Shown here piece after piece: positions 41,738-50,550 of a DNA stretch of 64,000 bases. How positions within the stretch are numbered: position 1 is the stretch's first letter; the number at the start of each line of letters is the position of its first letter. The notes under the pieces were generated by a model, which did no database searches, was not told the DNA's origin, and worked only from the letters and a program-made list of their open reading frames with translations. This stretch comes from Micromonospora sp. CP22 (GTDB taxonomy: Bacteria; Actinomycetota; Actinomycetes; Mycobacteriales; Micromonosporaceae), in contig NZ_VCJO01000004.1 of assembly GCF_009712475.1 (NCBI RefSeq), positions 124,001 to 188,000 on the forward strand, in the 5' to 3' direction. The translations under genes were made by a program, and so were the position numbers.

Positions 41738-44556
41738 ACCAGCTCCTTTTCCCGTACCTCGTTGTCCTCGGTCTCGTGCTGGCGGTCCATCTCCGCGCCG
41801 AGGCTGCGCAGGATGTCCAGTACCAGGCCGACGACGATCAGGAAGACACCGACGTCGAAGAAGGCCGACGTGACGAAGTGGACGTGCCCCAGCACCGGCA
41901 GGTGGAAGTCGAGCAGCGCGCTCTGCAGGAACTCGCCGCCGAGCAGCAGCGCCGCCAGACCGGTGCCGACGGCCACGAAGAGCCCGGCACCGAGCACCAT
42001 GCCCGCGTCGACGGGCGCCGCCCCGTTGAGCTCCGTACGCCCGCCCGCCAGGTAGCGCACGGCCAGGGCGAGACCGGCGACCAGGCCGGCGGTGAAGCCG
42101 CCACCGGGCGCGTTGTGGCCGCTGAAGAGCAGGTAGATGGCGAAGAGCATGATGGCGTGGAACAGCAGCCGGGTGATCACCTGGAGGATGACCGACTGCG
42201 CGCGGGCGGTGGCGCCGGTGGTCAGCCAGCGGGGACGGGGCGACTCGGCCCGACCGCCGCCGGGGATGTCACTGCGCCGGTCCAGGTCGCGCGCGTGGCG
42301 GAAGATCAGGCTGGCCACGCCGGTGGCGGCCACCACCAGCACCGCGATCTCGCCCATGGTGTCCCAGGCCCGGATGTCCACCAGGGTCACATTCACCACG
42401 TTCTTGCCGCCGCCGTACGACACCGCCTCGTCGGGGAAGCCGACGGAGATCGGGACGGCCTGCCGGGCTCCGGCGGCGACGTACGCCATGCCGGCGGTGA
42501 TCGCGCCGACGGCGACCCCCAGGGCCACCCGACCGCGCCGACTGGACCGGATCGGTCGCTCCGAGAACTTCGCCGGTAGCCGCCGCAGCACCAGCACGAA
42601 CATCACGATGGTGACGGTTTCCACCAGGAACTGGGTCAACGCCAGGTCCGGCGCGCCGTGCAGGATGAACAGCAGCGCGATGCCGTATCCGGCGACGCCC
42701 ACCAGGATCATCGCGGTGAGCCGGCGCAGCGCGCGGGCGGCCATCACGGCGGCGACCACCACCACGGCGGCGGCGACCCCCTGCAACGGCGTGTCCCAGA
42801 GGTGGAACCGCTGCGGCCAGGGGCTGCCGGCCACCAGCGTGCCGCCCGGCAGCAGGACCAGCACCACCAGGATGACGCCGAGGTAGAACGGCAGCGAACC
42901 ACGCTGGGTCGCACCGGTCAGCTCCACCGCCAGCCGGTCGACCAGCCCGATCGACTTGCGGTAGACGTCCGCACCGTCGAACGGCAGCCGCAGGGTGGCC
43001 CGCACCCGCTCACGGCGCATCAGCTGGAACAGCCCGACACCACCGGCCACGGCGAGCACCGAAAGGCCGAGCGCCGGCGTGAAACCGTGCCAGAGCGCCA
43101 GGTGGTAACCGGTCTCGGCGGAGGGATAGAGGTCCGCGTACGGGGCGAGCAGGCGGTCCACGGCCGGGGCGAGCACGCCGACGGTGACCCCGGCGAGGGC
43201 CAACACGGCCGCCGGAGCGAGCAGCGACCAGGAGACCGGCCGGACCTCGGTGGCCTCGATGCCGGGTTTGTCGGCGAACGCACCCCAGAGGAACCGCAGG
43301 GTGTACGCGACGGTCAGCACCGAGCCGAAGACCACACCGGCCAGCACCACCAGGTCGGCGGTGCCGCCGTGCAGCAGCGCCTCCAGCGCGGCCTCTTTGG
43401 CGACGAACCCGGCCATCGGCGGGAGCCCGGCCATCGAGGCGGCGGCGAGTCCCGCCACCCCCGCCAACGCCGGGGACCGGCGGCCGAGGCCACTGAGTTC
43501 ACGCAGGTCCCGGGTGCCGGTGGCGTGGTCGACGACACCGACGGTGAGGAAGAGAGTGGCTTTGAACAGCGCATGGGCCAGCACCATCGCCACACCGGCC
43601 AGCGCGGCGTCCCGGGTGCCGCCGCCGAGGATCACCATCAGCAGGCCGAGCTGGCTGACCGTGCCGTACGCCAGCAGCAGCTTGAGGTCGACCTGGCGCA
43701 ACGCGGCCCAGCCGCCGAGGAACATGGTGATCAAGCCGGTGGCCAGCAGCACCGGTCGCCACGGCGCGACGTCGGCGACCGCCGGTCCCATCAGGGCGAC
43801 GAGGAACACACCGGCTTTCACCATCGCGGCGGCGTGCAGGTACGCGCTGACCGGCGTCGGGGCCGCCATCGCGCCCGGCAGCCAGAAGCTGAACGGGAAG
43901 ATCGCGGACTTGCTGAGCGCGCCGAGCAGTACCAGCACCACGGCGACCGCGAGGTAACCGCCGCTGGGCAGGTTCTCCGCGACCTCCGACCAGCGGTAGC
44001 TGCCGGCGTGCTGGCCGAGCATGACGAACCCGGCGAGCATCGCCAGACCGCCCAGCGTCGTCACCAGCAGGGCCTTCATGGCCGCCCGCCGACCGGCGCG
44101 CTTCACGGGGTCGTAGCCGATCAGCAGGTACGAGAAGACGGTGGTCAGTTCCCAGAACACGTAGAGCAGCAGCAGGTCGTCGGAGACCACCAGGCCGAGC
44201 ATCGCGCCGGCGAAGGCGACGAAGACGGCGGCGAAACGGCCCAGACCGGCATCGTCGGTGCGGAAGTAGCGGGCGCTGTAGGCCAGCACCAGTGCGCCGA
44301 CCCCACCGACCAGGGCCACCATCAGCCAGGACACCGTGCCCATCCGCAGTGCGAGTTCGAGCCCGAGCTGCGGTACCCACGGCACCGTCTCGACCACCGG
44401 CTCACCGCCGCGCACCCCGCTCGTGTGGCTGAGTGCCCAGATCAGCGCCGCAGCGGGTGGCAGCGCCACCAGGTAAAGTGCGTTGCGTCCCCAGAGCCGC
44501 ACCAGCCCCGGGGCGATCACAGCTGCCAACGCATGGACCGCCACCAGTGCCAGCAC
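41734..44556 (-). CDS. mnhA: Mrp antiporter fused subunit A/B
   Basis: A 940-residue protein with over 20 helices. The first about 500 residues are NuoL-like (GWELTTVFSYLLIG-type region seen as VFWELTTVFSYLLIGYD, then the lysine in ALSKSAIFPFSFWLPGAM). A DUF4040 MrpA C-terminal segment follows (FILHGAPDLALTQFLVETV). The last about 150 residues are MnhB (LLFSGHNAPGGGFTAGLVAGLAL). A/B fusion is common in actinobacteria. GTG at 44556 follows GGGGAGG. It opens the mnhACDEFG operon, which exports Na+ in exchange for protons. Confidence 0.94.
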   Translation of the reverse strand: MLALVAVHALAAVIAPGLVRLWGRNALYLVALPPAAALIWALSHTSGVRGGEPVVETVPWVPQLGLELALRMGTVSWLMVALVGGVGALVLAYSARYFRTDDAGLGRFAAVFVAFAGAMLGLVVSDDLLLLYVFWELTTVFSYLLIGYDPVKRAGRRAAMKALLVTTLGGLAMLAGFVMLGQHAGSYRWSEVAENLPSGGYLAVAVVLVLLGALSKSAIFPFSFWLPGAMAAPTPVSAYLHAAAMVKAGVFLVALMGPAVADVAPWRPVLLATGLITMFLGGWAALRQVDLKLLLAYGTVSQLGLLMVILGGGTRDAALAGVAMVLAHALFKATLFLTVGVVDHATGTRDLRELSGLGRRSPALAGVAGLAAASMAGLPPMAGFVAKEAALEALLHGGTADLVVLAGVVFGSVLTVAYTLRFLWGAFADKPGIEATEVRPVSWSLLAPAAVLALAGVTVGVLAPAVDRLLAPYADLYPSAETGYHLALWHGFTPALGLSVLAVAGGVGLFQLMRRERVRATLRLPFDGADVYRKSIGLVDRLAVELTGATQRGSLPFYLGVILVVLVLLPGGTLVAGSPWPQRFHLWDTPLQGVAAAVVVVAAVMAARALRRLTAMILVGVAGYGIALLFILHGAPDLALTQFLVETVTIVMFVLVLRRLPAKFSERPIRSSRRGRVALGVAVGAITAGMAYVAAGARQAVPISVGFPDEAVSYGGGKNVVNVTLVDIRAWDTMGEIAVLVVAATGVASLIFRHARDLDRRSDIPGGGRAESPRPRWLTTGATARAQSVILQVITRLLFHAIMLFAIYLLFSGHNAPGGGFTAGLVAGLALAVRYLAGGRTELNGAAPVDAGMVLGAGLFVAVGTGLAALLLGGEFLQSALLDFHLPVLGHVHFVTSAFFDVGVFLIVVGLVLDILRSLGAEMDRQHETEDNEVREKELV

Positions 44557-44675
44557 ACAGCCTCCCCAGAGATCATCAGACGGTGTAACGACCTTATCCG
44601 GTCACAGCCGTTATCCGCATCTGTCGTGATTCTGATCAAACGCGGACACGGCACAACGAGACCTGCCGGTGGCCG

Positions 44676-45599
44676 TCACTCCTTTCCCACCCGCCGCACT
44701 CGACCGTCGTCCCGGTCGATACGCAACTCCCGTTCCAGCTCGACGATCAGGGTACGCAGGTCGTCGAGACGCTGACTGATCGCTATCCGGTCCACCTCGT
44801 CGGGTACGCCGTCGCCGTCGGAGTCGTAACCGGGGCCGAGCCCCTCGGTCATCTCCAGCCGACGCGCCTCCTCCATCGAGTTGACGAAGACCGCGATGAG
44901 GATGTTGAGCAGCAGGTTCACGGTGATCACCACGAAGCTGGCGTAGTACAGCACCGTCCACGGCGAGAACGCCATCCCCTGCTCGATCAGCTCCGGGAGG
45001 GTCTCCAACGACAGCAGCACGAACAGCGTCAGCAACGACCGGCCGATGTCCCCGTACTGGTCCGGATAGACCTCGCCGAAGATCAGCCAGCCGGCCATGC
45101 CGTAGACGTAGAGCGTAACCACGGCCAGTGCGAAGAAGCCACCGATGCCGGGCAGGCTGCGCCACAACGCGGCGACGATCGTCCGCAGGCCGGGTGAGAA
45201 CCGCACCAGCCGGACGATCCGCAGCACCCGGACCACCCGCAGCAGCGCCGAGTCGCCGTGCAGTCCGGGGAGGAAGATCGCGGCGATCACCAGGAAGTCG
45301 AAGACGTTCCAACCGTGCCGGAAGAAGTCCTGCGGGCGGCGGCCGTACGCCAGGATCCGGATGGTGATCTCGACGACGAAGATCGACCGGAAGCCCCACT
45401 CCAGCAGCCGCAGCGCGGGGTCGGCGCGCCCCAGGTCCGGGTAGGTCTCCAGGCCGAGGACCACCCCGTTGGCGAGGATGACCACCACGATGGCGATCTC
45501 GAAGGAGCGGGACACGGCGAGCCGGGCGCAGAGGTCGAACAACCCGTGGGTGCTACGAGCCGACCCGCGACGCGGGACCGGCAGACGCCTGCCCGTCAT
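44676..45599 (-). CDS. Voltage-gated-like ion channel, single 6TM domain with Ca-loop tail
   Basis: A 307-residue ion transport family protein. S1-S6 helices are discernible; S4 carries arginines at 121, 124, 127, 130 and 133 (every third residue). The pore loop reads FVLLSLETLPELIEQG, with SLETLPE (197-203) at the selectivity-filter position where NaChBac has TLESW. S6 is NLLLNILIAVFVNSMEEARR. The cytosolic tail has a DxDxDG-type calcium loop at residues 259-270 (DSDGDGVPDEVD) and then a coiled-coil-like helix. ATG at 45599 is used; a GTG at 45647 would add 16 residues. It sits downstream of the Mrp operon on the same strand. Confidence 0.82.
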   Translation of the reverse strand: MTGRRLPVPRRGSARSTHGLFDLCARLAVSRSFEIAIVVVILANGVVLGLETYPDLGRADPALRLLEWGFRSIFVVEITIRILAYGRRPQDFFRHGWNVFDFLVIAAIFLPGLHGDSALLRVVRVLRIVRLVRFSPGLRTIVAALWRSLPGIGGFFALAVVTLYVYGMAGWLIFGEVYPDQYGDIGRSLLTLFVLLSLETLPELIEQGMAFSPWTVLYYASFVVITVNLLLNILIAVFVNSMEEARRLEMTEGLGPGYDSDGDGVPDEVDRIAISQRLDDLRTLIVELERELRIDRDDGRVRRVGKE

Positions 45600-45850
45600 C
45601 GGGCGACCGACCCCGGCGCGGATCCCGAATCCGGTGAGGAAACGCACCGTGCGTCGTCGGCGTGCTGACGTACGGCAATCATGGCCGACAGCCTACGGGG
45701 CGGCGGGTGACCCGCCCGACACCCCTCCGGTGCCACCGGAGGCCAGCTCACCCGCGCCACGGCGCGGTCGGGTCGGACCTGAGTGGAACCCCGCCGCGCG
45801 CGCTGTCCGGCGCGCCGACGCCCGGGGAGGCACACCGTCTCCAACGCCGG

Positions 45851-46663
45851 TCAGCCGGCCGAGGAGCGGGCCACCGGCAGGTCGAAGTAGGTGTCGGGCC
45901 AGGGTTCGTCGCGGTAGCGGAAATGCCACCACTCCTGGTCGTAACCGACGAAGCCGCCGTCGACCATCAACTGCCGCAACTGTTGCCGGTTCCTGCGGGC
46001 GGTGGCGCTGACGCGGTCCGCCTCGACGTGTGACAGCGGATCGAAGCAGTCGAAGCCGGTGCCCATGTCGACGCTGGTGTCGCCGAATCGCTGCCCGGGT
46101 TCGGCGGTGCAGGCCACCAGCGGCTGGTCGGGTTCGTAGCGGGTCGGCTCGGGTGCCGGCAGGTCGACCAGGGTGAGGTCGACGGTGCTACCCCGGCTGT
46201 GGGCGCTGGGCGCGCCGAGGTAGCCGCGCTCCACCAGCTGCGTCTTGGCCACCCGTGGGTAGAACTCGGTCTTCATGCTGTCCTGGCCCGGCTGACCGGT
46301 CCAGTCGATGAAGTCCTCGGTGGCCCGCTGTGGGCGATAGCAGTCGTACACCTTGAGGCTGCGGCCGACGGCGAGCGCGGCCTCCTGCACCGCGCGCAGC
46401 GCCTCGGCGGCACGGGCGGTGAGCAGGCACACCGGCTCCTGGTAGCCCGCTATGCGGCGGCCGACGAAGTTGTGCGCCGTGGCGTACCGGATATCGGCAA
46501 GGATTCGGTGATCCACATCGGACAGCACGACGAAGCCCGGCCCGGCCCGGGTCGGCGACGTGGGCGCAGGGTGCGGTTCGTCGCGCGTACACCCGGCCAC
46601 CACCAGCGCGACGGCCGCGACCGTCGCGGCCAGCCGCCCCCGGACGGCCGTCGTCCCGGTCAT
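45851..46663 (-). CDS. VanX-like D-Ala-D-Ala dipeptidase lipoprotein
   Basis: A 270-residue M15D peptidase with a lipobox (VVAGC). Zinc ligands appear in SAHSRGSTVDLTLVDL (SxHxxGxxxD) and EWWHFRY; the catalytic Arg is probably in YDCYRPQRA. Cytosolic VanX hydrolyses D-Ala-D-Ala in glycopeptide resistance, whereas lipid-anchored forms act on envelope peptides. The ATG at 46663 overlaps the stop of the upstream D-Ala-D-Ala carboxypeptidase (ATGA), indicating one transcript and joint peptidoglycan stem-peptide trimming. No vanHA genes are nearby. Confidence 0.87.
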   Translation of the reverse strand: MTGTTAVRGRLAATVAAVALVVAGCTRDEPHPAPTSPTRAGPGFVVLSDVDHRILADIRYATAHNFVGRRIAGYQEPVCLLTARAAEALRAVQEAALAVGRSLKVYDCYRPQRATEDFIDWTGQPGQDSMKTEFYPRVAKTQLVERGYLGAPSAHSRGSTVDLTLVDLPAPEPTRYEPDQPLVACTAEPGQRFGDTSVDMGTGFDCFDPLSHVEADRVSATARRNRQQLRQLMVDGGFVGYDQEWWHFRYRDEPWPDTYFDLPVARSSAG

Positions 46664-47901
46664 TCGGTACGCGGCGGCCGTCCCGTCCCGGCGGTGCGCA
46701 GCCGCCGGCGGCGGCCCACCAGACCCACGACGAGCAGCGTCAGACCGGCGGCGAGGCCGACCAGGGAGGCCGCCCGGAGCCGACCGGCGAAGGCACGCGG
46801 ATCGTCCGTCTCCGCCCCGGACGCGCCACCGGGCAGCGCCTGCGGGGGCACCGACGCCGGTGCCGCCGAGGCGGTCGTCGAGCCGGGGCTCACCAGGACG
46901 CCCACCGAAGCCGCCGGGGGCAACGCGAAGCCCCAGTCGAGCAGGGCAGCGCCCTGTTGCCACGCCCGCTGGTCGATCACGTCCGCGCCCAGCAGCGTCA
47001 CCACGAGGCGACGCCCACCGCGTTCGGCGGCACCGACGTAGGTGTGCCGGGCCAGGTCGGTGTAGCCGGTCTTGCCGCCCAGCGCGCCGGGATAGTGGTA
47101 GAGCAGTTGGTTGTCGTTGACGATGGTGAACCCCTTGGCGCGCTGCCTCGGCTGGGCCGGGATGGTCGCCTCCCGGGTGGCCACGTACCGCCGGAAACGC
47201 GCGTCGGCGAAGCAGGCCCGGGTGATCAGAGCCAGGTCGTACGCGCTGGTGAACTGACCCGGACCGTCCAGCCCGGACGGGGTCGCGGCGTGGGTCTGGT
47301 ACGCGCCGAGCAGGCGGGCCTGCTCGTTCATCGCCCGTAGCCCACCGGCCATGCCGTCCACGCCGCCACCGAGGCGGGCCAGCGCGTTCGCCACCTCGTT
47401 TCCCGAGCGCAGCAGCAGCCCGAGCCAGAGCGTCTCGACCCGGTAGCGGCCCCCTTCGACCAGCCCCACGGCCGAACTGCCCGGCTCGATGTCGAGGTCA
47501 CCGGCGGTGATGGTGACGACGTCGGCCGGGTCCAGTCTGGGCAGCATGGTCGCGGCCAGCAGCAGCTTCTGCACGCTGGCCGGGGTGGCGTACTCGTGGG
47601 GCCCACAACCACCGAGCACCTCGCCGCTGTCCAGATCGGCGACCAGCCACGAGGCGGCGGCCACCTTCGGCGGCTTCGGCACGCCCGGAGGCACGACCAG
47701 GCCGGAGGTGGCCAGTCGGGGGCCACCGACGGCCCGTTGCACCGGGTCCGGAGAGGGTGTCACCGGCGGAGTGGGTCCGGGAGCCGGTGGCGCTGGACGC
47801 GGGCACGGCACCGGCGCGACCGCGTTGGCGCCGGAGACGGGCACCACGGGCGTGGTCAGCAGGGCGGCAGCCACCGCGACTGCGAGCGCGGAAACTCTCA
47901 C
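46660..47901 (-). CDS. D-alanyl-D-alanine carboxypeptidase (S11), copy 1
   Basis: A 413-residue low-molecular-weight penicillin-binding protein. It has a signal peptide, a proline-rich linker (about residues 30-75), then the S11 domain with SxxK in ATPASVQKLLLA, SGN in RSGNEVANAL and KTG in GGKTGYTD, and a C-terminal transmembrane anchor with a basic tail (LVGRRRRLR). It removes the terminal D-Ala of peptidoglycan pentapeptides outside the membrane. Start GTG at 47901 matches the start of its paralogue; GTG at 47913 is also possible. It is a close tandem duplicate of the gene at 47978, and is coupled to the VanX-like gene. Confidence 0.9.
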   Translation of the reverse strand: MRVSALAVAVAAALLTTPVVPVSGANAVAPVPCPRPAPPAPGPTPPVTPSPDPVQRAVGGPRLATSGLVVPPGVPKPPKVAAASWLVADLDSGEVLGGCGPHEYATPASVQKLLLAATMLPRLDPADVVTITAGDLDIEPGSSAVGLVEGGRYRVETLWLGLLLRSGNEVANALARLGGGVDGMAGGLRAMNEQARLLGAYQTHAATPSGLDGPGQFTSAYDLALITRACFADARFRRYVATREATIPAQPRQRAKGFTIVNDNQLLYHYPGALGGKTGYTDLARHTYVGAAERGGRRLVVTLLGADVIDQRAWQQGAALLDWGFALPPAASVGVLVSPGSTTASAAPASVPPQALPGGASGAETDDPRAFAGRLRAASLVGLAAGLTLLVVGLVGRRRRLRTAGTGRPPRTE

Positions 47902-47977
47902 AATCGCCGACACTATCGGGTGAATTCCGGCGAGTCTGGCGAATCGACCAGCCTGGACGGCGGTTTCGCGCCACCAC

Positions 47978-49276
47978 CTATTCGGCGGGGGTCGGTGCGA
48001 CGCGGGATCGTCGCCCGGCGAGGATCGCCACCGCGATCGCGACCGCACCCACCGCCAGCGCCACGAACATGCCCGCACCCGGCCGGTCGGTGTTCGACGG
48101 GGTGCCGGCCGGCGGTGCCGCCGCGATCGGCCCGGCCCCGGCCGGCGTCGGTTCGGCGTCCAACTCCCCCGGCTCCACCAGTCGGCCGACGCTGGTCTGC
48201 CGGGGCACCGAGAATCCCCAGTCGAGCAGTGCGGCACCCTGTTCCCACCCACGCAGCGGCCGAGGCTCGGCACCGAGCAGCGTGACGACCAGCCGCCGAC
48301 CGTCCCGCTCGGCCGCGCCGACGTACGTGTGTCGCGCGTAGTCGGTGAAGCCGGTCTTGCCGCCCAGCGCACCGGGATAGCGGTACACCAGCTGGTTCTC
48401 GTTCTGGATCTCGAAGCCCTTGCCCCGCAACGCCTTCTGCGCGGGGATGCGGGTGCGTTCGGTGAGCACGTACCGGCGAAACGCCGGATCGGCGAAGCAG
48501 GCCCGTGCGATCAGGGCCAGGTCGTACGCGCTGGTGAACTGACCGGGTGCGTCCAGCCCGGACGGGGTGACCGCGTGGGTCTGCCGGGCACCGAGTAGCC
48601 GGGCCTGCTCGTTCATCGCGCGTACCCCACCGGCCACACCGTCCGCGCCGCCACCGAGACGGGCCAGCGCGTTCGCCGCCTCGTTGCCGGATTGCAGCAG
48701 CAGACCCAGCCAGAGCGTCTCCACCCGATACCGGCCACCCGGCAGCAGGCCGACCGCCGAACTGCCCGGGGCGATGTCCAGGTCCTCCTTGGTGATCGTG
48801 ACGACCTCGGCCGGGTCCAGCCTCGGCAGCATGGTCGCGGCCAGCAGCAGCTTCTGCACACTGGCCGGGGTGGCGTACTCGTGGGGCCCACAACCACCCA
48901 ACACCTCGCCACTGTCCAGATCGGCCACCAGCCACGACGACGCGGTCACCTTCGGTGGCGCGGGCACTCCGGGCGGCACGATCAGGCCGGGGGTGGCGAG
49001 TGCGTCACCGCCGACCACCCGATGCTCCGGAACGGGCGGCGGCGGTGTCGGTTTCGGTGATCGGGTCACCTTCGGCGCCACCGCCTTCGGGCAGGGCACC
49101 GCCGTCGGGGCCGACCCGGCAGAGTCCGGTGCGGGCGGCGGTGTCACGGCGGCAGCCGGACGTGCGAGCGGGACGGACCGTCCGGAACCCGCAGTGTTCG
49201 CGGCAACACCGGGAGTCATGGATATCGTCACTGCGGCGACGGCGGCGCAGCCGGCGACCAGAGCCCGAACTCTCAT
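47978..49276 (-). CDS. D-alanyl-D-alanine carboxypeptidase (S11), copy 2
   Basis: A 432-residue paralogue of the downstream gene, with the same order: signal peptide, Pro-rich linker, SxxK (ATPASVQKLLLA), SGN (QSGNEAANAL), KTG (GGKTGFTD) and C-terminal anchor. Long blocks such as SWLVADLDSGEVLGGCGPHE are identical between the two, while linkers and anchors differ, showing an in-place duplication followed by divergence. ATG at 49276. The intergenic gap to copy 1 is 76 bp, so they may share a transcript. Confidence 0.9.
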   Translation of the reverse strand: MRVRALVAGCAAVAAVTISMTPGVAANTAGSGRSVPLARPAAAVTPPPAPDSAGSAPTAVPCPKAVAPKVTRSPKPTPPPPVPEHRVVGGDALATPGLIVPPGVPAPPKVTASSWLVADLDSGEVLGGCGPHEYATPASVQKLLLAATMLPRLDPAEVVTITKEDLDIAPGSSAVGLLPGGRYRVETLWLGLLLQSGNEAANALARLGGGADGVAGGVRAMNEQARLLGARQTHAVTPSGLDAPGQFTSAYDLALIARACFADPAFRRYVLTERTRIPAQKALRGKGFEIQNENQLVYRYPGALGGKTGFTDYARHTYVGAAERDGRRLVVTLLGAEPRPLRGWEQGAALLDWGFSVPRQTSVGRLVEPGELDAEPTPAGAGPIAAAPPAGTPSNTDRPGAGMFVALAVGAVAIAVAILAGRRSRVAPTPAE

Positions 49277-49420
49277 GAAGACGCAGACTAACGGCACGAT
49301 CGCCGATGCCGTCCACCCCGCCGGGCCGGGATCGCCCCGCCGACAGCCGCGATCTTCGCGGGGATCTGTTGAACCGGTCCCCGGTGTCTTCGCGTATCCA
49401 CGACCGAACACACGAAACGC

Positions 49421-49458
49421 CCGGACCTGCTGCGGGAGCGCTCCCGCAGCAGGTCCGG
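49421..49458. repeat. 38-bp perfect palindrome
   Basis: Nineteen-base arms CCGGACCTGCTGCGGGAGC and its exact reverse complement abut with no spacer. It lies between the divergent carboxypeptidase gene (start 49276) and the secreted protein gene (start 49589), so it is not a conventional terminator. It could be a cruciform, a 5'-leader hairpin or a dimeric operator. Confidence 0.8.
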
Positions 49459-49588
49459 CAGCACCCGAAGGTCCTCGGCACGCGGGGCGGGGCCGGCCGC
49501 CGCTGTCGAATCGTCCTCCCGGGCATCCCACTGCGCACACCCGCCGACCGGGCGTGTCCTCCGGCGGTCACATCATGAGGAGAAGAAC

Positions 49589-50437
49589 ATGGTCAGGCGT
49601 ACCCGCACGCACCAGAAGCACGCCGCCCTGAAGCTTGGCGGCGTCGGTGTCCTGGCGGTGGTGCTGCTGGGCGGTGGCCTGGCGCTGGCCTCCGCTGACG
49701 AGGCCGCCGGGCCACAGACGGCGAACTGCCCCACGGTGCGGGACAAGCTGTCCAGTGTGCCCGCAGCCGCCCGCGACGGCGTGGAACAGGAACTGGCCAA
49801 CCTCGACAAGCAGATCGCCGACGCCAACGCCCGCCTCGCCCAACAGGCCGCCAACCCCCAGGGCGGCCCGAACTTCATCCAGAACGCCATCCTCGGCCCG
49901 CTGGCCAGCAAGCGCACCGCCGCCCTCGACCGCATCGGCATCACCATCAACCGTGCCGGTGGCCAACGCCCCGACCTCGCCGCCCTGGCCACCTGCGGCC
50001 TGAACGCCCCGGGGGTACCCAGCGCCGTCAACGGCGACGCGGGCAACGGCGACGCCGGAAACACGGGCAACGGCAACGCCGGGGACGCCGGGAACGCGGG
50101 CGACGGCGGCGCCGGGAACGCGGGTGACGGGGTCGCCCAGCGGGTGAGCTGCCCGACGGTGGCCGACCGGCTTCCGGCAGTGCCGGCACAGGCGGCAGCG
50201 GAGGTACGACGGGAACTGGCCAACTTGGAAAACCAGATCGCCGACGCCGACGCCCGCCTCGCCCAGCAGGCCGCCAACCCCCAGGGCGGCCCGAACTTCG
50301 TCCGCAACGCCATCATCGGCCCACTGGAGGACCGACGCGTCGCGGCGATCAACCGCATCGCCACCGCGATCGGCCGGGTCGACGGCAACCGCCCCGCCGA
50401 CCTGGTCAACCTGGCCCGGCCCTGTTCGACGCACTGA
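49589..50437 (+). CDS. Secreted protein with duplicated helical domain
   Basis: A 282-residue exported protein: signal peptide (residues about 15-37), then two similar about 85-residue domains, each starting NCPTV or SCPTV, continuing ELANLxxQIADAxARLAQQA and NPQGGPNFxxNAIxGPL, and ending with a cysteine. The domains are joined by a low-complexity linker of GNGDAGNTGN-like repeats (about residues 147-183). Each domain has two cysteines, suggesting one disulfide. ATG at 49589 follows GAGGAG. No known family recognised. Confidence 0.78.
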   Translation: MVRRTRTHQKHAALKLGGVGVLAVVLLGGGLALASADEAAGPQTANCPTVRDKLSSVPAAARDGVEQELANLDKQIADANARLAQQAANPQGGPNFIQNAILGPLASKRTAALDRIGITINRAGGQRPDLAALATCGLNAPGVPSAVNGDAGNGDAGNTGNGNAGDAGNAGDGGAGNAGDGVAQRVSCPTVADRLPAVPAQAAAEVRRELANLENQIADADARLAQQAANPQGGPNFVRNAIIGPLEDRRVAAINRIATAIGRVDGNRPADLVNLARPCSTH

Positions 50438-50483
50438 CCGAGCGGGACCTCGGTGGGCGTGGACGAGACGCCCTGACCCTCCG

Positions 50484-50518
50484 CCGGGGCCGGTCGGCGC
50501 GTCGCCTACCGGCCCCGG
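50484..50518. terminator. Convergent terminator hairpin
   Basis: Perfect 11-bp arms CCGGGGCCGGT / ACCGGCCCCGG with a 13-base loop, between the convergent secreted-protein gene and phosphatase gene. Confidence 0.65.
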
Positions 50519-50550
50519 TGCCCGTGGCCCGACCGGCCGGGCGTCACCGC

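Noticed and set aside
41734..44556. Fusion of Mrp subunits A and B as a novelty
   Set aside because: A/B fusion is the ordinary arrangement in many actinobacteria and other lineages.
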